64,000 bases of DNA, from positions 1,054,001 to 1,118,000 of the forward strand of contig NC_089450.1 of NCBI RefSeq assembly GCF_026210795.1, in the 5' to 3' direction. The position numbers and the translations under genes were made by a program. The number at the start of each line of letters is the position of its first letter. Position 1 is the first letter of the stretch. Under the pieces are notes generated by a model. It was given only the letters and a program-made list of their open reading frames with translations. It was not told where the DNA came from and made no database searches. Below are positions 11,387 through 21,811 of this stretch, piece after piece. Source of the stretch: Rhizophagus irregularis (taxonomy: Eukaryota > Glomeromycota > Glomeromycetes > Glomerales > Glomeraceae).

Positions 11387-12656
11387 AATATAAAAAAAAT
11401 ATGAGCGAAAAAAAAAGTGGAACAACCTTTTTGTTTAAAAGTAGGTGATATTTATCGAGAAAATATGAATGAATAAAAAATGTAGAGCAACTTTCTTGCT
11501 CAAAAAAGTAGATGATAAATATTGAATGAACAAAAAAAAGGGCGAGGTTATCATGATATAATTTTGAGATTTTAGCTATTGTAATTATGATTGTAGTATT
11601 TAATTGGAAAATATACATGATCTTAATATCATTGTGTATCGTGTAGAATGCAGGATCAGTTAAAAATATCAGGAGATGGGAAAACTAAAAATTATGATTT
11701 CTAGAAGATCGAAAATTAAATTTAATTAATATAAATAAATTATTACAATATCGAATTTCATTCAGTGAAATTTTTTTTTTACATGGAAGATTACCTCAAA
11801 TCGATTTTACGGTTTCAAATTTATTATATTTTTCAGGCTATACGTGGAATGAGAAGAAAAATAATGGAAAAATGAGAAGAAAAATGATCGGTAGAAGAAA
11901 AGGAGTGAGAAGAAAAATGATTGGTAGAAGAAAAGGAGTGAGAAGAAAAATGATCGGTAGAAGAAAAGGAGTGAGAAGAAATTAATGGAATATTACGTTT
12001 TGAATTTCCATTTTTATGTGTGATATGATGACATGCAAGAAAAAAAAATTTATAAGATCCTGGTACTCTTGACGGAAAAATAACTGAGCCAATGAACCAT
12101 GTGATGATCCTATCTAACTAAGCCATATCTATTTAGTGTAAGCCTCTGGATTGATTACATAAAAAATAGATGGGATCTACAGTAGTCGACTTACAACGAT
12201 ATTTGAAAAATACCGATATATTGATTGAAATTGTGAAATTACTGATAGGAAAGAGTTTTAATACATATTGGTGTAATCAAATATCGGTATATAAAGTATC
12301 AACTATTCAAATAATACAAGTCATGTGCAACTAATCATTTGTTTAATTGTTCGATAATATTCCTAAAACGGAGTAAATTAAGATCGAATTAAGTTTGTTA
12401 CGGTGTAAATTAAGGTTAGCTTAAAATTCAGTATAATTGTAATATATCATCGCAGTGTAATATGAAATATAATCAAGGACATGCGTGATTTAAAATATTA
12501 TATTTTATAATTATAAAGTATAAAGATAACATTTTAACTCATTTTTTATTAATAGAATTTGTTTATTTATTTTTATTTATATATATTAATTAATGCAGTA
12601 TTACTATAATTATATTTTTAAAATAAATTGATAAATCAAAAAATTGAGTGTATTCA
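11387..12656. other. Non-coding spacer
   Basis: AT-rich spacer upstream of the minus-strand pseudogene, including a duplicated promoter-proximal block (AAAAAAGTGGAACAACCTTTT and a related copy about 75 bp later). It contains a 33-bp repeat at 11,874-11,983. No gene is seen. Confidence 0.5.
11874..11983. repeat. 33-bp tandem repeat, three copies
   Basis: Units with GAGAAGAAAAATGATCGG followed by TAGAAGAAAAGGAGT. The ATGAT word occurs at 11,884, 11,917 and 11,950, an exact 33-bp period with one base difference (ATCGG/ATTGG). Confidence 0.9.
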
Positions 12657-13060
12657 ATGTTAAATAAATTAATTAAAGATGATTGCATTAGAACTAAAAA
12701 ATTTAGGCAAGATCGTAAAAATAAACTCAAAGAAATCAAAAAAAAATATGTGCGTATTCAATGTTAAATAAATTAATTAAAGATGATTGCATTAGAACTA
12801 GACAAGATCGTAAAAATAAACTCAAAGAAATCAAAAAAAAATTATGTGTGTATTCATTGTTAAATAAATTAATTAAAGATGATTGCATTAGAACTAAAAA
12901 ATTTAGACAAGATCGTAAAAATAAACTCAAAGAAATCAAAAAAAAATTATGTGTGTATTCAATGTTAAATAAATTAATTAAGGATGATTGCATTAGAACT
13001 AAAAAATTTAGACAAGATCGTAAAAATAAACTCAAAGAAATCATAATAAATTTATTATAA
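12657..13060. repeat. About 105-bp tandem repeat, four copies, open in one frame
   Basis: Copies start at 12,657, 12,761, 12,857 and 12,962. The third period is 96 bp because copy 2 lacks 12 bp. On the plus strand each reads about 35 residues beginning MLNKLIKDDCIRTKKFR and ending KKLCVYS. Copies 2-4 stay in one frame (12,761-13,060, 99 aa). The near-identity and the mixture of in-frame and out-of-frame periods make it unclear whether this is a coding repeat or a minisatellite. No function is recognised. Confidence 0.75.
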
Positions 13061-13111
13061 ATATAGAGCCTTTTCTTGACATTTTCCCCATCAAACTAAT
13101 AATATTTAATA

Positions 13112-13699
13112 ATGGCAGCATTAAACTTAAACGCAAATCTTCCAGTATACATTCAATGGCCTGATGACGCTGCTTTGACCTTAATTCAGCGTCGTCGGGC
13201 CTATCAGCCCTTATTCACCACAACGAGGTTACATGACCAAAACCAATTATGGCGTGGAATTGCTCGTGATATACGAAACAACCACATATTCAGGCCAACT
13301 AGAAAACAATGTGAGAGAAATGGAATGCGCTAAAGTCGGGGTACGAGAATTTAGAGAGATTAATAAACAGAAATCCTGAAGGATATTCCACTCGTACCCC
13401 GACTTTGCATGACGAGAGATTCCACCAGGAACTCTCTGACGAGTTTTGGAGAGTGGAGCGTAAGTATTTATTATTTAACTGATTTTTTCATTAATTCATT
13501 GCATTTATATTAATACTTGCTTTGTTTTAAGCATTAGTCCGGGCCGCCCCGGAGAAATAGGATGGATCATAGGACATACGAGTATAGAGAGCGCAGGCGC
13601 TCTCGCTCCCGATCCCCCTACTACCACCGGAGCGCAGGCGCTCGCGTTCTCGATCTCCTCACCCACCGAGAGCGCAGGCGCTCTCACCGACGTCATTGA
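13112..13699 (+). pseudogene. Myb/SANT-like DNA-binding gene with Arg/Ser tail, frameshifted
   Basis: From ATG at 13,112 the frame reads MAALNLNANLPVYIQWPDD, then LWRGIARDIRNNHIFRPT and RKQCE. A one-base loss near 13,318 shifts the frame. The continuation reads KWNALKSGYENLERLINRN and ends FWRVERK at a GTAAGT donor (about 13,461). This tryptophan-spaced pattern (W..IA..I......PT..QC..KW..L) is typical of the Myb/SANT-like (trihelix-type) domain. After acceptor-like AGs near 13,533-13,539, a frame YEYRERRRSRSRSPYYH ending ERRRSHRRH at 13,699 would supply a basic RS-type tail, but the splice phase does not fit cleanly. It is probably a decayed member of a transposase-derived or transcription-factor family. 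Confidence 0.5.
13580..13690. repeat. GAGCGCAGGCGCTC palindromic repeat, three copies
   Basis: The imperfect palindrome GAGCGCAGGCGCTC appears at about 13,589, 13,630 and 13,670 inside the RS-tail coding segment. It encodes Arg-rich text on the plus strand. Confidence 0.8.
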
Positions 13700-14153
13700 T
13701 TTTTTATTTTTTATTTTATTATTTTAATATATTTTATTTTATTTTATTATTATGTTTTATTTTATTTTAATATTATGTTTTATTTTATTTTATTATTATA
13801 TGTTTTATTTTATTATATGTTTTATTTTATTTAATTATTATTATGTTTATATTATTATATGTTTTATTTTATTTTATTATTATGTTTTATATTATTATAT
13901 ATTTTATTTTATTTTCATTCAATAAATGACTATTTTCGATAATATTATTTGTCATACCAATTGTCATTAACCATATACAGCCGGTATAATTGACCCTAAA
14001 TTTTGTGTAGCCAAATCGGCAGTAATTTAACCGAATTGATTACTTAATTGCATTTTTTTTTTTGCCGACACACTAATAGTATTTAATAAATTTAGTTCTA
14101 ATTGAATTTATAAAATTCTAATTAAATTTGAATTATTTTAAATTGTTATAAAG
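13700..14153. other. AT-rich spacer with TTTTATTTTATTATTATG microsatellite
   Basis: From 13,700 to about 13,920 the sequence is a degenerate TTTTATTTTATTATTATG repeat. The rest is an AT-rich leader for the gene at 14,154. No gene is seen. Confidence 0.7.
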
Positions 14154-15158
14154 ATGAGAAGACGATATAGTCACAACAAGCCAATAGAGCCAATTCGAAT
14201 TCGAAATCGGTTTTCTTACAGCAAACCTAATGAGACAACAGATTCTGATGAGAGAGTGGCAATTCGTTCGCCTGTACGTTCACCTGATAATGATAACGAT
14301 GACATGGACTTTCAGTATGATCATAAAGATGATTTAAGTTTTCAAGACATTAATGATGACGATAATGCATATGGATCAGTTAATCCTCAAGACTACAATG
14401 ATGAGATGATATTTTCGCAAGATAATGTCAATTCATCTGATACTGAAGAGGAAGAAGAAAGTGATAACGAATACAATTATGAAGAGGAGGAAGAGGAGGA
14501 AGATAATAATGAAAACAATGACGAAGAGGAGGAGGATGAAGGTAATAATGATGATAATAATAATCAAGTGGAAGAGGAACGTAATAACGATGAAGAGGAA
14601 CGTAATTACGATGAAGAGGAACATAATAACGATGAAGAGGAACGTAATAACGAAGAGGAAGAAATACATCAAATCGTTGAAGCGTTAGATGAAGACAAGA
14701 TACCGTTCTGCAATGGTCAATTTGCACCGTACTTTGATAATTATACAACTACGGCATTATTTTGCTGGCTTCAGAAACATAATGTTTCTACGAAAGCATA
14801 TGAAGATCTTGTCGATATCATTCACAATTCTCAATTTGAACCTACCCATGTGGTAAAAAATATCCAAAGATTCCAATCATGGAGAAAACGTCTTCCTCTC
14901 CTACCAATAATAACAAAGTCTATTAAAATTTCACCAAAAAAAACTCCATCAACCTCACGAGGATCAAAACTTTCGTATCAACTCTCAATTAGTGAAATTA
15001 TATGGCGTATTCTTAATAATCCGATGCTAATGAAGCATATGTATTTTGGACCCGGCATTAATTCTGAAGAAAAATCAGAATTTTGGCATGGAAATTTATG
15101 GGGGGAATCCCCACTTTTTGGACAACACGAAATATTAATATCGTCGTCGGGCTGGTAG
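14154..15158 (+). pseudogene. Acidic-repeat protein cut off by the Polinton-like element
   Basis: ATG at 14,154 opens 334 codons. It starts basic (MRRRYSHNKPIEPIRIRNRF), followed by a long Glu/Asp/Asn tract built from EERNNDEEER-type units (about residues 95-175). A folded-looking segment follows with TTTALFCWLQKHNVSTKAYE, VVKNIQRFQSWRKRLPLLP and LMKHMYFGPG, ending WHGNLWGESPLFGQHEI. The last residues (from 15,143) lie inside the element's left inverted repeat, so the native gene ended elsewhere and was interrupted. The segment resembles the N-terminal part of large Plavaka/CACTA-type transposon proteins in glomeromycetes (from memory). The ORF at 7,047 may be another fragment of the same class. 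I cannot confidently join it to sequence right of 50,129. Confidence 0.55.
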
Positions 15159-15225
15159 TGTAGTCACTACGTTCCTCCACCTCGGCCTCACGGCCTCGCA
15201 GTACCTACATCCCCCCTTCGTGGGG
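15143..15225 (+). repeat. Left terminal inverted repeat of the Polinton-like element
   Basis: Begins GTCGTCGGGCTGGTAGTGT and ends CCCCCCTTCGTGGGG. Its reverse complement matches 50,045-50,129 apart from a short mismatched patch at about 15,161-15,177. Confidence 0.92.
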
Positions 15226-15414
15226 TAGAGAATTCCCCCATATATACTAACGCTACGCCACAGCGCCATGGCTGGTACATGTACTTTCCAACTTCTTTTT
15301 TTCTCCATTTTTTCTTATATATTAAAACTCAGCCAATCTAGCCATCTAAAAAGGATAAAAACGGAATAAAGCCGAAATCGAAAATATCCTTCCCCGTTCA
15401 AAAAACTTAGATAA

Positions 15415-15690
15415 TACTATGACCACCGAACTATGACCACCTTAGTAAGCTCCTCAGACTCCAAAACCTGATTTATGCTATGATTATCCTTTATACACTC
15501 ACCTGGATCCCAAGTATAACCACCGAACTATAACCACCGAACTATGACCACTTGTCTCGAACTATGACCACTTGCCCCGAACTATGACCACTTGCCCCGA
15601 ACTATGACCACCGAACTATGACCACCGAACTATGACCACCGAACTATGACCACTCTATATCCCGAACTATGGCAGCTGAACTATGGACAC
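15415..15690. repeat. Left subterminal GAACTATGACCAC repeats
   Basis: About ten copies of (C)GAACTATGACCAC, in short groups alternating CGAACTATGACCACC with CGAACTATGACCACTTGCCC. The last copies vary (ACTATGGCAGC, ACTATGGACAC). They lie 270-550 bp from the element end and differ from the repeats near the right end. Confidence 0.85.
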
Positions 15691-15773
15691 TTTAGTAAGC
15701 CCCTCAGGCTCCAAAATCCGATTCAAGCTATGGACACCTGCCCCTCTATCTCACTCGAAAAAATATATTCGGC

Positions 15774-15783
15774 AATTGAAGAT
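15774..15783 (+). promoter_or_regulatory. Shared AATTGAAGAT motif upstream of helicase
   Basis: GGCAATTGAAGATTAGATAA lies about 42 bp before the ATG at 15,825. The same extended sequence, TTCGGCAATTGAAGATTAG, stands in front of the minus-strand gene starting at 49,637. Confidence 0.65.
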
Positions 15784-15824
15784 TAGATAACTATAAATTA
15801 GTACTCGATTTAATAGAACAAAAA

Positions 15825-18229
15825 ATGGCCGCTCAAGTTCCAGCAATCTTTAACCCCAACAACCGTTTCTTCTACGATGACCTTCTTAAAAAATGTGTAG
15901 GTACACACACGAAAGAAAGCGTCAATTCAGCAATCTCGGCTTCTGTGGCTTTTATCACCACAAAATCCGGCATGTGGATTAGAAAAAAGAAGGCTTACAA
16001 TGGAAGCATATACTTCGAGTTCGCCGCAGATCTCAAGGGGATTTCTACTAAGCACAAGGTAATTATTCGGTCAGATACCGGAGAAGACAGTGACGCGACC
16101 ACATCCACCAAATTAAAGGATCTTCTTCTCCAAGCCTCAATCGCAAAGATCTGTTATACAGATGTAAACTTCATGCCCTACACAACGCAAAGTATAATCC
16201 TGAATTCTTCAATCTCTTCCTAGGTTTCAGGGCCCAACCCGCTGAGCACATCAAACCAAACCTAGTTAATCCAATCATCCAACACGTTCATGAGGTATGG
16301 TGTGCAGAGGACAAGCAATTAACCATATACATCCTCAACTGGCTCGCATTTCTAATTCAAAATCCAGACAAAAAACCCGGTACAGCAATTATCATGCGCA
16401 GTCTCCCCAGATGTGGTAAGAATATCTCAACCGATTTTATCGGAGAACGTATTCTCGGCCGTGAAAATTTCCTCTCCACTACCCGTCTTGAAGATGTAAT
16501 GGGAAGGTTCAATGCAGCTGTTCGTGCCAAAAAACTTATCATCCTCAATGAATGCGATATGTCAGGCCAAGGAATCGGCGCGGCAAACAACTGACTCAAG
16601 AGTTTAATCACCGAGCCTTACATCTCTATCGAGGAAAAGGGGATAGATGTGAAGGTTATTGATGACTTTGCTGGCTACATGATCCTCAGTAATCATGCTA
16701 TGCCAATCCGCATAGAAATGGGAGATGAAAGATTTGTAGCTCTCAACGTCTCAGCCAAATATAAGGGCAATAGAGAATACTTCGGTTCTCTCGTAAAAGT
16801 ATTAGAAAATCCGGATACAGCCAGTTCCTTCATGTCCTACCTACTTAGCCGAGACTTAACTGGCTTCAATCCCCGATCTATTCCTGATACTCAAATGAAA
16901 CGAGAGTTAATCGAAGCAAGTATCCCGAATCCCCAGCGTTTTATACAATATTACCTTGAAATGATGTGGCCCGACAATTGCGACACACTTGAAATCCCGT
17001 GTACAAATTTCTATAGCACTTACCAGAATTGGTGCAGTGAGAAGGGCGAAAACAAAACACTTAGTGATAATAAGTTTGGCATGGAGATTAAACAATTCAT
17101 TCCTAAAACCCGCCCAAGACGTTCAGGTGCCCGAATAAACTATTACATACTAGATAAAGCAAAAATCGTGGAGAATTTTAGTAAAGTAATCCAAGATGTA
17201 CAAGACGTACAGGAAGCACCAGTAGAGGAAATAGAGTTAGTTGCCGAGAAACCCACTGAGGAAAAACCCGAACCCGCTGAGGAAAAACCTGAACCTGTCG
17301 AGGAAAAACTCGCACCTGTAATTCGCAAGACTCCTCCACCACTTCCACCCAAGCCTGACCACTTAAAAGAACGTCCACAAGAGTTAAGAAAAGAACAACC
17401 GGATCCCGATGAAGATACTAATGAGTCAGACACCGATAAACCTATAGATAGCTTCTCAGATTGTTATCTATCTGACGAGGAACTCGACCAAGAAGAACCT
17501 ATCCCCGAGCCAGATAACTACGACGTTTTAGATGACTTGCTATCTGACTCAGATTTTACAACTGTGAACCCAGCTCCTGAACAACAACCCGAGTATCCCG
17601 CAGAATCTTCTGCATCTGTCACTAAGCCTGACCCAGAACCGGCTCCCGAAGAGCAGCTTATCCCAGAACTCGACACAGAACCAGAAGTTGACCGGGATCC
17701 TGAACCAAAGGAAGGCACTCGAGCGCACTGGGCTTGGCAAGAAAGGCACCGATGGGATCGCAAACCATGGGTTAAAAATTCAAAGGACCAGGTCTTCAAT
17801 GATCTTTACAATACAGGTAAGGAATTATGGGCCAAGTACCAAGACGCGTCAGACGAATATGACTGGGAAATACTCGCGTTTGAAATAGAGGAATGTCCCA
17901 CAACGCGTATTGAGGATGAGTACCAGTATTACTTTAAGGAAGTAGTAGACCGCTTCAAGGACTGGATCGAATATAATGGATACTTACCTAAAATACCTAG
18001 CCGTAAAGAACTCGCGGATTTTATAAGAATATACAAGGATAATCGTGATGCCGAGATTATCCCCACCCCCTCTGGTTATGAAACTATGAGGGCAGATAAG
18101 GTAAAAGCGCGAGAGATCCCCGAGGAACGTCCAAAAACTGATATGGAACGTGAATGGGAGGCCGCCAATGGAATCATCGATGACTGGGACGAAGAGGATA
18201 TTGAGGGCGCTATCAACGACATATTGTAA
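15825..18229 (+). pseudogene. SF3/D5-like DNA helicase with long acidic C-terminal extension, disrupted
   Basis: Probable replicative helicase of the element. The first part (15,825-about 16,190) reads MAAQVPAIFNPNNRFFYDD onward. A frameshift near 16,170-16,195 leads to YNPEFFNLFLGFRAQPAEHI and ILNWLAFLIQNPDKKPG. The Walker A-like RSLPRCGKN follows, then LIILNECD as Walker B. A TGA at 16,591-16,593 interrupts after GIGAANN, and the same frame continues LKSLITEPYISIEEKG. A winged-helix-like region follows (FYSTYQNWCSEKGENKTL), then a Pro/Glu repeat linker (EEKPEPAEEKPEPVEEK). The C-terminal domain is Trp/acidic-rich (HWAWQERHRWDRKPW) and ends at 18,229. This tail is not typical of D5-like helicases and I do not recognise it. 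The TGA could be a mutated CGA. One frameshift and one stop make this copy inactive unless recoded. Confidence 0.75.
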
Positions 18230-18316
18230 GCGCTATTTGAGATTATTTCTTTTTTTTTTCGTATATATATATAGAAAGATATTATTTATAGTTGAATACA
18301 AATCATATACATAAAA
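18230..18316. promoter_or_regulatory. Short intergenic region before the polymerase
   Basis: Contains a T-run (about 18,248-18,259), then ATATATATATAG and a weak relative of the element motif (ATAGTTGAATACA, about 18,289), ahead of the ATG at 18,317. Confidence 0.4.
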
Positions 18317-20166
18317 ATGCAATACTCAAGAATCGCCTGCACTTTACCAACACGACCTGACATCAAGGAACTTCAGTATTCCGGTGCCCGCTTTTCCAGA
18401 GGAGCTATCGCCAGACTCGGTCAGACTCTCCAGGCACGATTTCCAGATAGAAAGTTCCAGATTCTACTTCCCTATGAAAACTGGAAACCCGGTGGATGGA
18501 CATCAAGAAACCAACCAGCCAGCCTCTTTTCACTATTAGACCATTATGATGAAGCACAATACCGGATGACGCAATTGATTATTTTGAACAATTCATAATT
18601 TATGCGAGAGATAGTCCACCGGCCGCAGGAGGATGCAATGGGGAGCTAAATGATTGCCTGTATGAATGCCTAAAAAAAATTTACGGCACATTCTCTAAAA
18701 TGCCAAAGTCAATCGAAAAGCCCGAGTATATCAAAAAGGCATTAGATCTCAATCGCGATGCTCCCATCCCAGTTTCATGCATAGACAAGGTTGAACAACT
18801 CGCAGGGAGTCTCGCAATTAATATTGTGGGGGATATTACCCGAATCTCTAAGAGTAAGTCCGATAGATGTGTAACACTCATCCTATCAGAAGGCCATTAC
18901 TCCCTCGCGTTAAATCCCGGAAGACTCCACCCCAGTAAAATAGATAAAAAGCGTAATTTACCCATTGTATACCATGAAGATGGAACCAATAATGTAGTCA
19001 CAATATACAACGGCAAAACAGTTAAGTCTTGCACAATTGGGCAGTTTCAAAAAACTAAGAATTCCAAGAGTTCTTTCATTCCCGTCGAAAAGAACCGTAA
19101 AACGGGAATATATGAAACTCTTGAAGAAGCATATCAGAGAATTCACGAGGAGCGGGATGTCTTCTTACAGACTACAAAGAAGTTCGGTTTAGGAATCGAC
19201 TTATCATACCATAACTGGTCTTACAAAAGAACGGCTCTCTGGTTATTCGAACGATTAAGTGTAGGGATTCCAGCCAACGATCCTCTCGACCCGATAGAAG
19301 CAGAGTGGTTAAGTGATGCAATGATGGGAGGATTAATCTGGGCAGATAACGAGTGGAAGGGCTATGGAAGACAGTACGACGCAACAAGTTTATACCCGAG
19401 TATCCAACAATCAAACGCGAACTTTCCAATCAGACGGGGTAAATTCCAGACACTTAATGACTTTGTCGACCACAGGGGTTATGCCTTGTATGGATTATTC
19501 CGTGCTAAGGTAAGTGGGAATAATATTCTCTTCCGACAGAATAAAAGGGGAATCTATACATTCATCGACTTACAACGAGCAAAAAAACTTGGTCTCAATA
19601 TACAGTTAATACAGGATGGGAAGCCAAATGCATTGATATATGATAGAGAAGCGAGAATCCCTGGAACTGTAATATTCGATGAGTATGTACACTTCCTCTT
19701 CAAAATTAAAAACCAGGGAGGCGTAGCTGGCCGCGTGGTAAAGCGAGTCCTCAACACATTATGGGGAGCATTATGCCAGAGGAAGCGTAATTACAAGACA
19801 CTCACCACAGATCAAACAGACCCATTTACATTTCCAGAGGGCCATACACTCGACTCTATCATACCAGTAGGATCTGACCAGTGGCGATTCCAGTTTACAA
19901 ACCTGGGTAATCCCTTCAAAGGTGAGTATCCCAGGATCGCCCCATTCTTATTAGCACGTGGTCGCAAAATCACATCTGAGGCAATTCAACCATACAAGGA
20001 TAAAGTACGACATATCCATACAGACGGATTTATTTTAGAAGAACAGCCAGATAACCCCGCGCTTTTCACTTGTTCAGAGAATGCAGATACGACTCTAAAG
20101 ACTTTCAAGTTTGAAACCGCGGGATACTGCCATGTGAAAAATGCGAACAAGGTTATCTGGACATGA
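18317..20166 (+). pseudogene. Type-B (protein-primed-like) DNA polymerase, frameshifted
   Basis: Replicative polymerase of the element. The first 80 or so codons (18,317-about 18,563) are followed by a frameshift. The correct continuation is DDAIDYFEQFIIYARDSPP, then GGCNGELNDCLYECLKKIYG. The 488-codon main frame holds motif A (GRQYDATSLYPSIQQ, about 19,366), motif B (VKRVLNTLWGALCQRK, about 19,738) and a motif C position reading HIHTDGFIL (about 20,011), where most family-B enzymes have DTDS. It ends GYCHVKNANKVIWT. The joined protein would be about 615 aa, much shorter than typical Polinton polymerases, and I see no 3'-5' exonuclease motifs. The segment with paired Cys (CLYECLKK) before the palm is of unknown function. 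The polymerase assignment is strong; the protein-primed assignment rests on SLYPS and context. Confidence 0.82.
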
Positions 20167-20293
20167 TTGCTAGGGACCGGTATGTGTATTTTTTACTGAC
20201 ATACCGTGATGGCATAATTGAATAAACCTATGGGATATGTAATCTTACGAGATACCCAAATGCAAAACACTGACGGATTAGGTAGACAAGACG

Positions 20294-20750
20294 ATGAAAG
20301 TTTCCACACGTGGCTAGGCGCATTCAGAATGCTGTGCAATATTATGATACTTGTAGTAGAATAGGTTATAAGCGGCCACCTTATCCAAGGTCTCGTCAAG
20401 CTGTATATGCTTATGTTGTGCACATTAGGAGAATAGTATCACGACTACCAAATAGGTGGTACTGTACCTACTGTAAATATTTTATTGATCGCGGATGGGG
20501 AGCCGACGCTTCTATGGATCAAGCGGTACGACTACATTTATATAGTTGCCCAAAGCATTTTAATTTCGACTATTATACTCATCATGCTGAAATAATCCAG
20601 AATGCCTTTAGGAGATATATAGAAAGAAGGAACAATAAAGCGGCTAGGATTATCCAGAAAGTCGCTATCCCCTGGTTGTATAGACCAGGCTCTCCATTGA
20701 TGCAAAAGGCCGAGCAACGCTTCTACTGCCTTGCAGTATCCCAAGTGTAA
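20294..20750 (+). pseudogene. IQ-motif-like basic protein, start damaged
   Basis: A 146-codon frame open from about 20,298 to 20,750. There is no in-frame ATG; the nearest ATG (20,294) is in another frame and stops after seven codons. That frame reads MKVSTR, and a one-base shift there would join it to ARRIQNAVQYYDT. It contains two IQ-like segments, IIQNAFRRYIERRNNKAARI and IIQKVAIPWLYRPGSPLMQ, plus a Cys/His cluster (WYCTYCKYFIDRG ... HLYSCPKHF). Short proteins with IQ-like helices followed by LYRPG(G/S)P occur in large DNA viruses as I recall. The role here is unknown. It lies 130 bp downstream of the polymerase in the same direction. Confidence 0.5.
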
Positions 20751-20794
20751 ACTCCGAGGTTCATATTTATTTTTTCTCGTTTTAATGAACAGGT

Positions 20795-20804
20795 AACTGA
20801 AGAT
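20795..20804 (+). promoter_or_regulatory. Shared element motif, variant AACTGAAGAT
   Basis: GTAACTGAAGATTCATATTT lies about 29 bp before the ATG at 20,833. It differs by one base from the AATTGAAGAT seen at four other genes of the element. Confidence 0.55.
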
Positions 20805-20832
20805 TCATATTTATTACAAAGTACAAAGAATC

Positions 20833-21300
20833 ATGTCAACATATACCGAATTCGCAAGCATTGTTAACAGCACTGACAGCACTAGTGAGGAGGTTATTTA
20901 CGAGGCATCGCGCATTCAGCCTAATGTTGTCTCGACGAAACTGTCCCCAAGATTATCCGCGCATTAAAAGATACTATAGTAGTCGCATTAGTATCTGGGT
21001 TTAGTAAAACCAGTTACCTCGTCCAGGACCACGTGAAGTATATCAAGCGAATCCAGACGGCAAATTCTCCTGTATCATATGTGAAGTTCGTGGCCAGAAA
21101 ACTCTTCCCAGATAATGCGGCATATACTGCGCATAGCAAAAATCCGCGAATCATACAAGAATAAATAAGCTCTCCTAGATAAGCTTGAGGGCCTCTTCGA
21201 ATTGTATTATAATGCGACTAAGGACTCATCAACCGGTCCCCCAAAGCGAGCTATTACTAAAAACAAGGCTGAGAAAACCTTAACAGAACTTCTTGCATAA
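20833..21300 (+). pseudogene. Decayed small ORF of the element
   Basis: ATG at 20,833 reads MSTYTEFASIVNSTDSTSEE and continues for 44 codons to a stop at 20,967. The coding sense continues in a second frame with PKIIRALKDTIVVALVSGFS, VQDHVKYIKRIQTANSPVS and VKFVARKLFPDN. After another shift near 21,150 a third frame gives ALLDKLEGLFELYYNATKD and TKNKAEKTLTELLA, stopping at 21,300. The joined protein would be about 150 aa, helical and basic at the end. No family is recognised. Position, upstream motif and direction place it in the element's left-arm gene series. Confidence 0.5.
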
Positions 21301-21370
21301 GCGGCTCCTGTGGTCACTACGATCCTAGTACGAATTTAATATCTATTTTTTATCAGTATAGGCATACAGT

Positions 21371-21380
21371 AATTGAAGAT
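21371..21380 (+). promoter_or_regulatory. Shared AATTGAAGAT motif upstream of F-box gene
   Basis: GTAATTGAAGATAGCTATAG lies 27 bp before the ATG at 21,407. It is an exact match to the core seen at 15,774, 42,186 and 49,661 (minus). Confidence 0.65.
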
Positions 21381-21406
21381 AGCTATAGTATAAGTAACAT
21401 AACATC

Positions 21407-21811
21407 ATGTTGGACCGATTACCAGTAGAAATAGTCGAACGCATTGTCGCAAAGATTCCGGATACTGACCTTATTGCAGTGAGTAAGGTAGATAGAGTGT
21501 GGTGGCAGGAAGTTCGTCGAGAGGCATATAAGAGGTGGAAAAATTATGCCACTACACTCGGGGATATGTACTGGGAAATCCGAGCTCTCGGAGATCAGTA
21601 TGGAGAAGGGAATATTGACTGGATAACGTTTGAAGATGTACACGACCTCTATAAAAGATGGATAAACCGCTTTACCGAGGATCAGCTTTATATTATGGAG
21701 AAAATGCTTAGGAATGGGATGGTCGTGGACTCCCAAGAGAGGGAAACCATAGAGCATGCATTAAGTGAACATAGATGGGGAGGCGATCCTTGGGGACTGG
21801 GAGTGGAATGA
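21407..21811 (+). CDS. F-box-like protein encoded by the element
   Basis: A 134-aa intact frame from ATG at 21,407. The N-terminus MLDRLPVEIVERIVAKIPD followed by TDLIAVSKVDRVWWQEVRRE has the F-box pattern (LP.E....I...I...DL......V...W). F-box proteins recruit substrates to SCF ubiquitin ligases through Skp1. The remainder is helical and acidic with no recognisable substrate domain (DWITFEDVHDLYKRWINRF; tail WGGDPWGLGVE). Host-derived F-box genes are used by several large DNA viruses to redirect ubiquitination. A similar role here is an inference. This is the last left-arm gene before the LINE insertions and it has its own upstream motif. Confidence 0.7.
   Translation: MLDRLPVEIVERIVAKIPDTDLIAVSKVDRVWWQEVRREAYKRWKNYATTLGDMYWEIRALGDQYGEGNIDWITFEDVHDLYKRWINRFTEDQLYIMEKMLRNGMVVDSQERETIEHALSEHRWGGDPWGLGVE

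Larger units (their letters stand above)
15226..15824. other. Left subterminal non-coding region
   Basis: Holds the GAACTATGACCAC repeat array and the promoter region of the helicase gene. No coding sequence is seen. Confidence 0.7.

Noticed and set aside
14425-14748. Overlapping Met/Lys/Arg-rich ORF and its antisense partners
   Set aside because: Out-of-frame readings of the acidic GAA/GAG repeat in the 14,154 gene.
15415-15690. CRISPR-like array
   Set aside because: Units are directly adjacent or separated by 3-8 bp without unique spacers, and the DNA is eukaryotic. These are subterminal repeats.
17143-17799. Antisense Ser/Gly-rich ORFs opposite the helicase tail
   Set aside because: Mirror readings of the Pro/Glu repeat codons.
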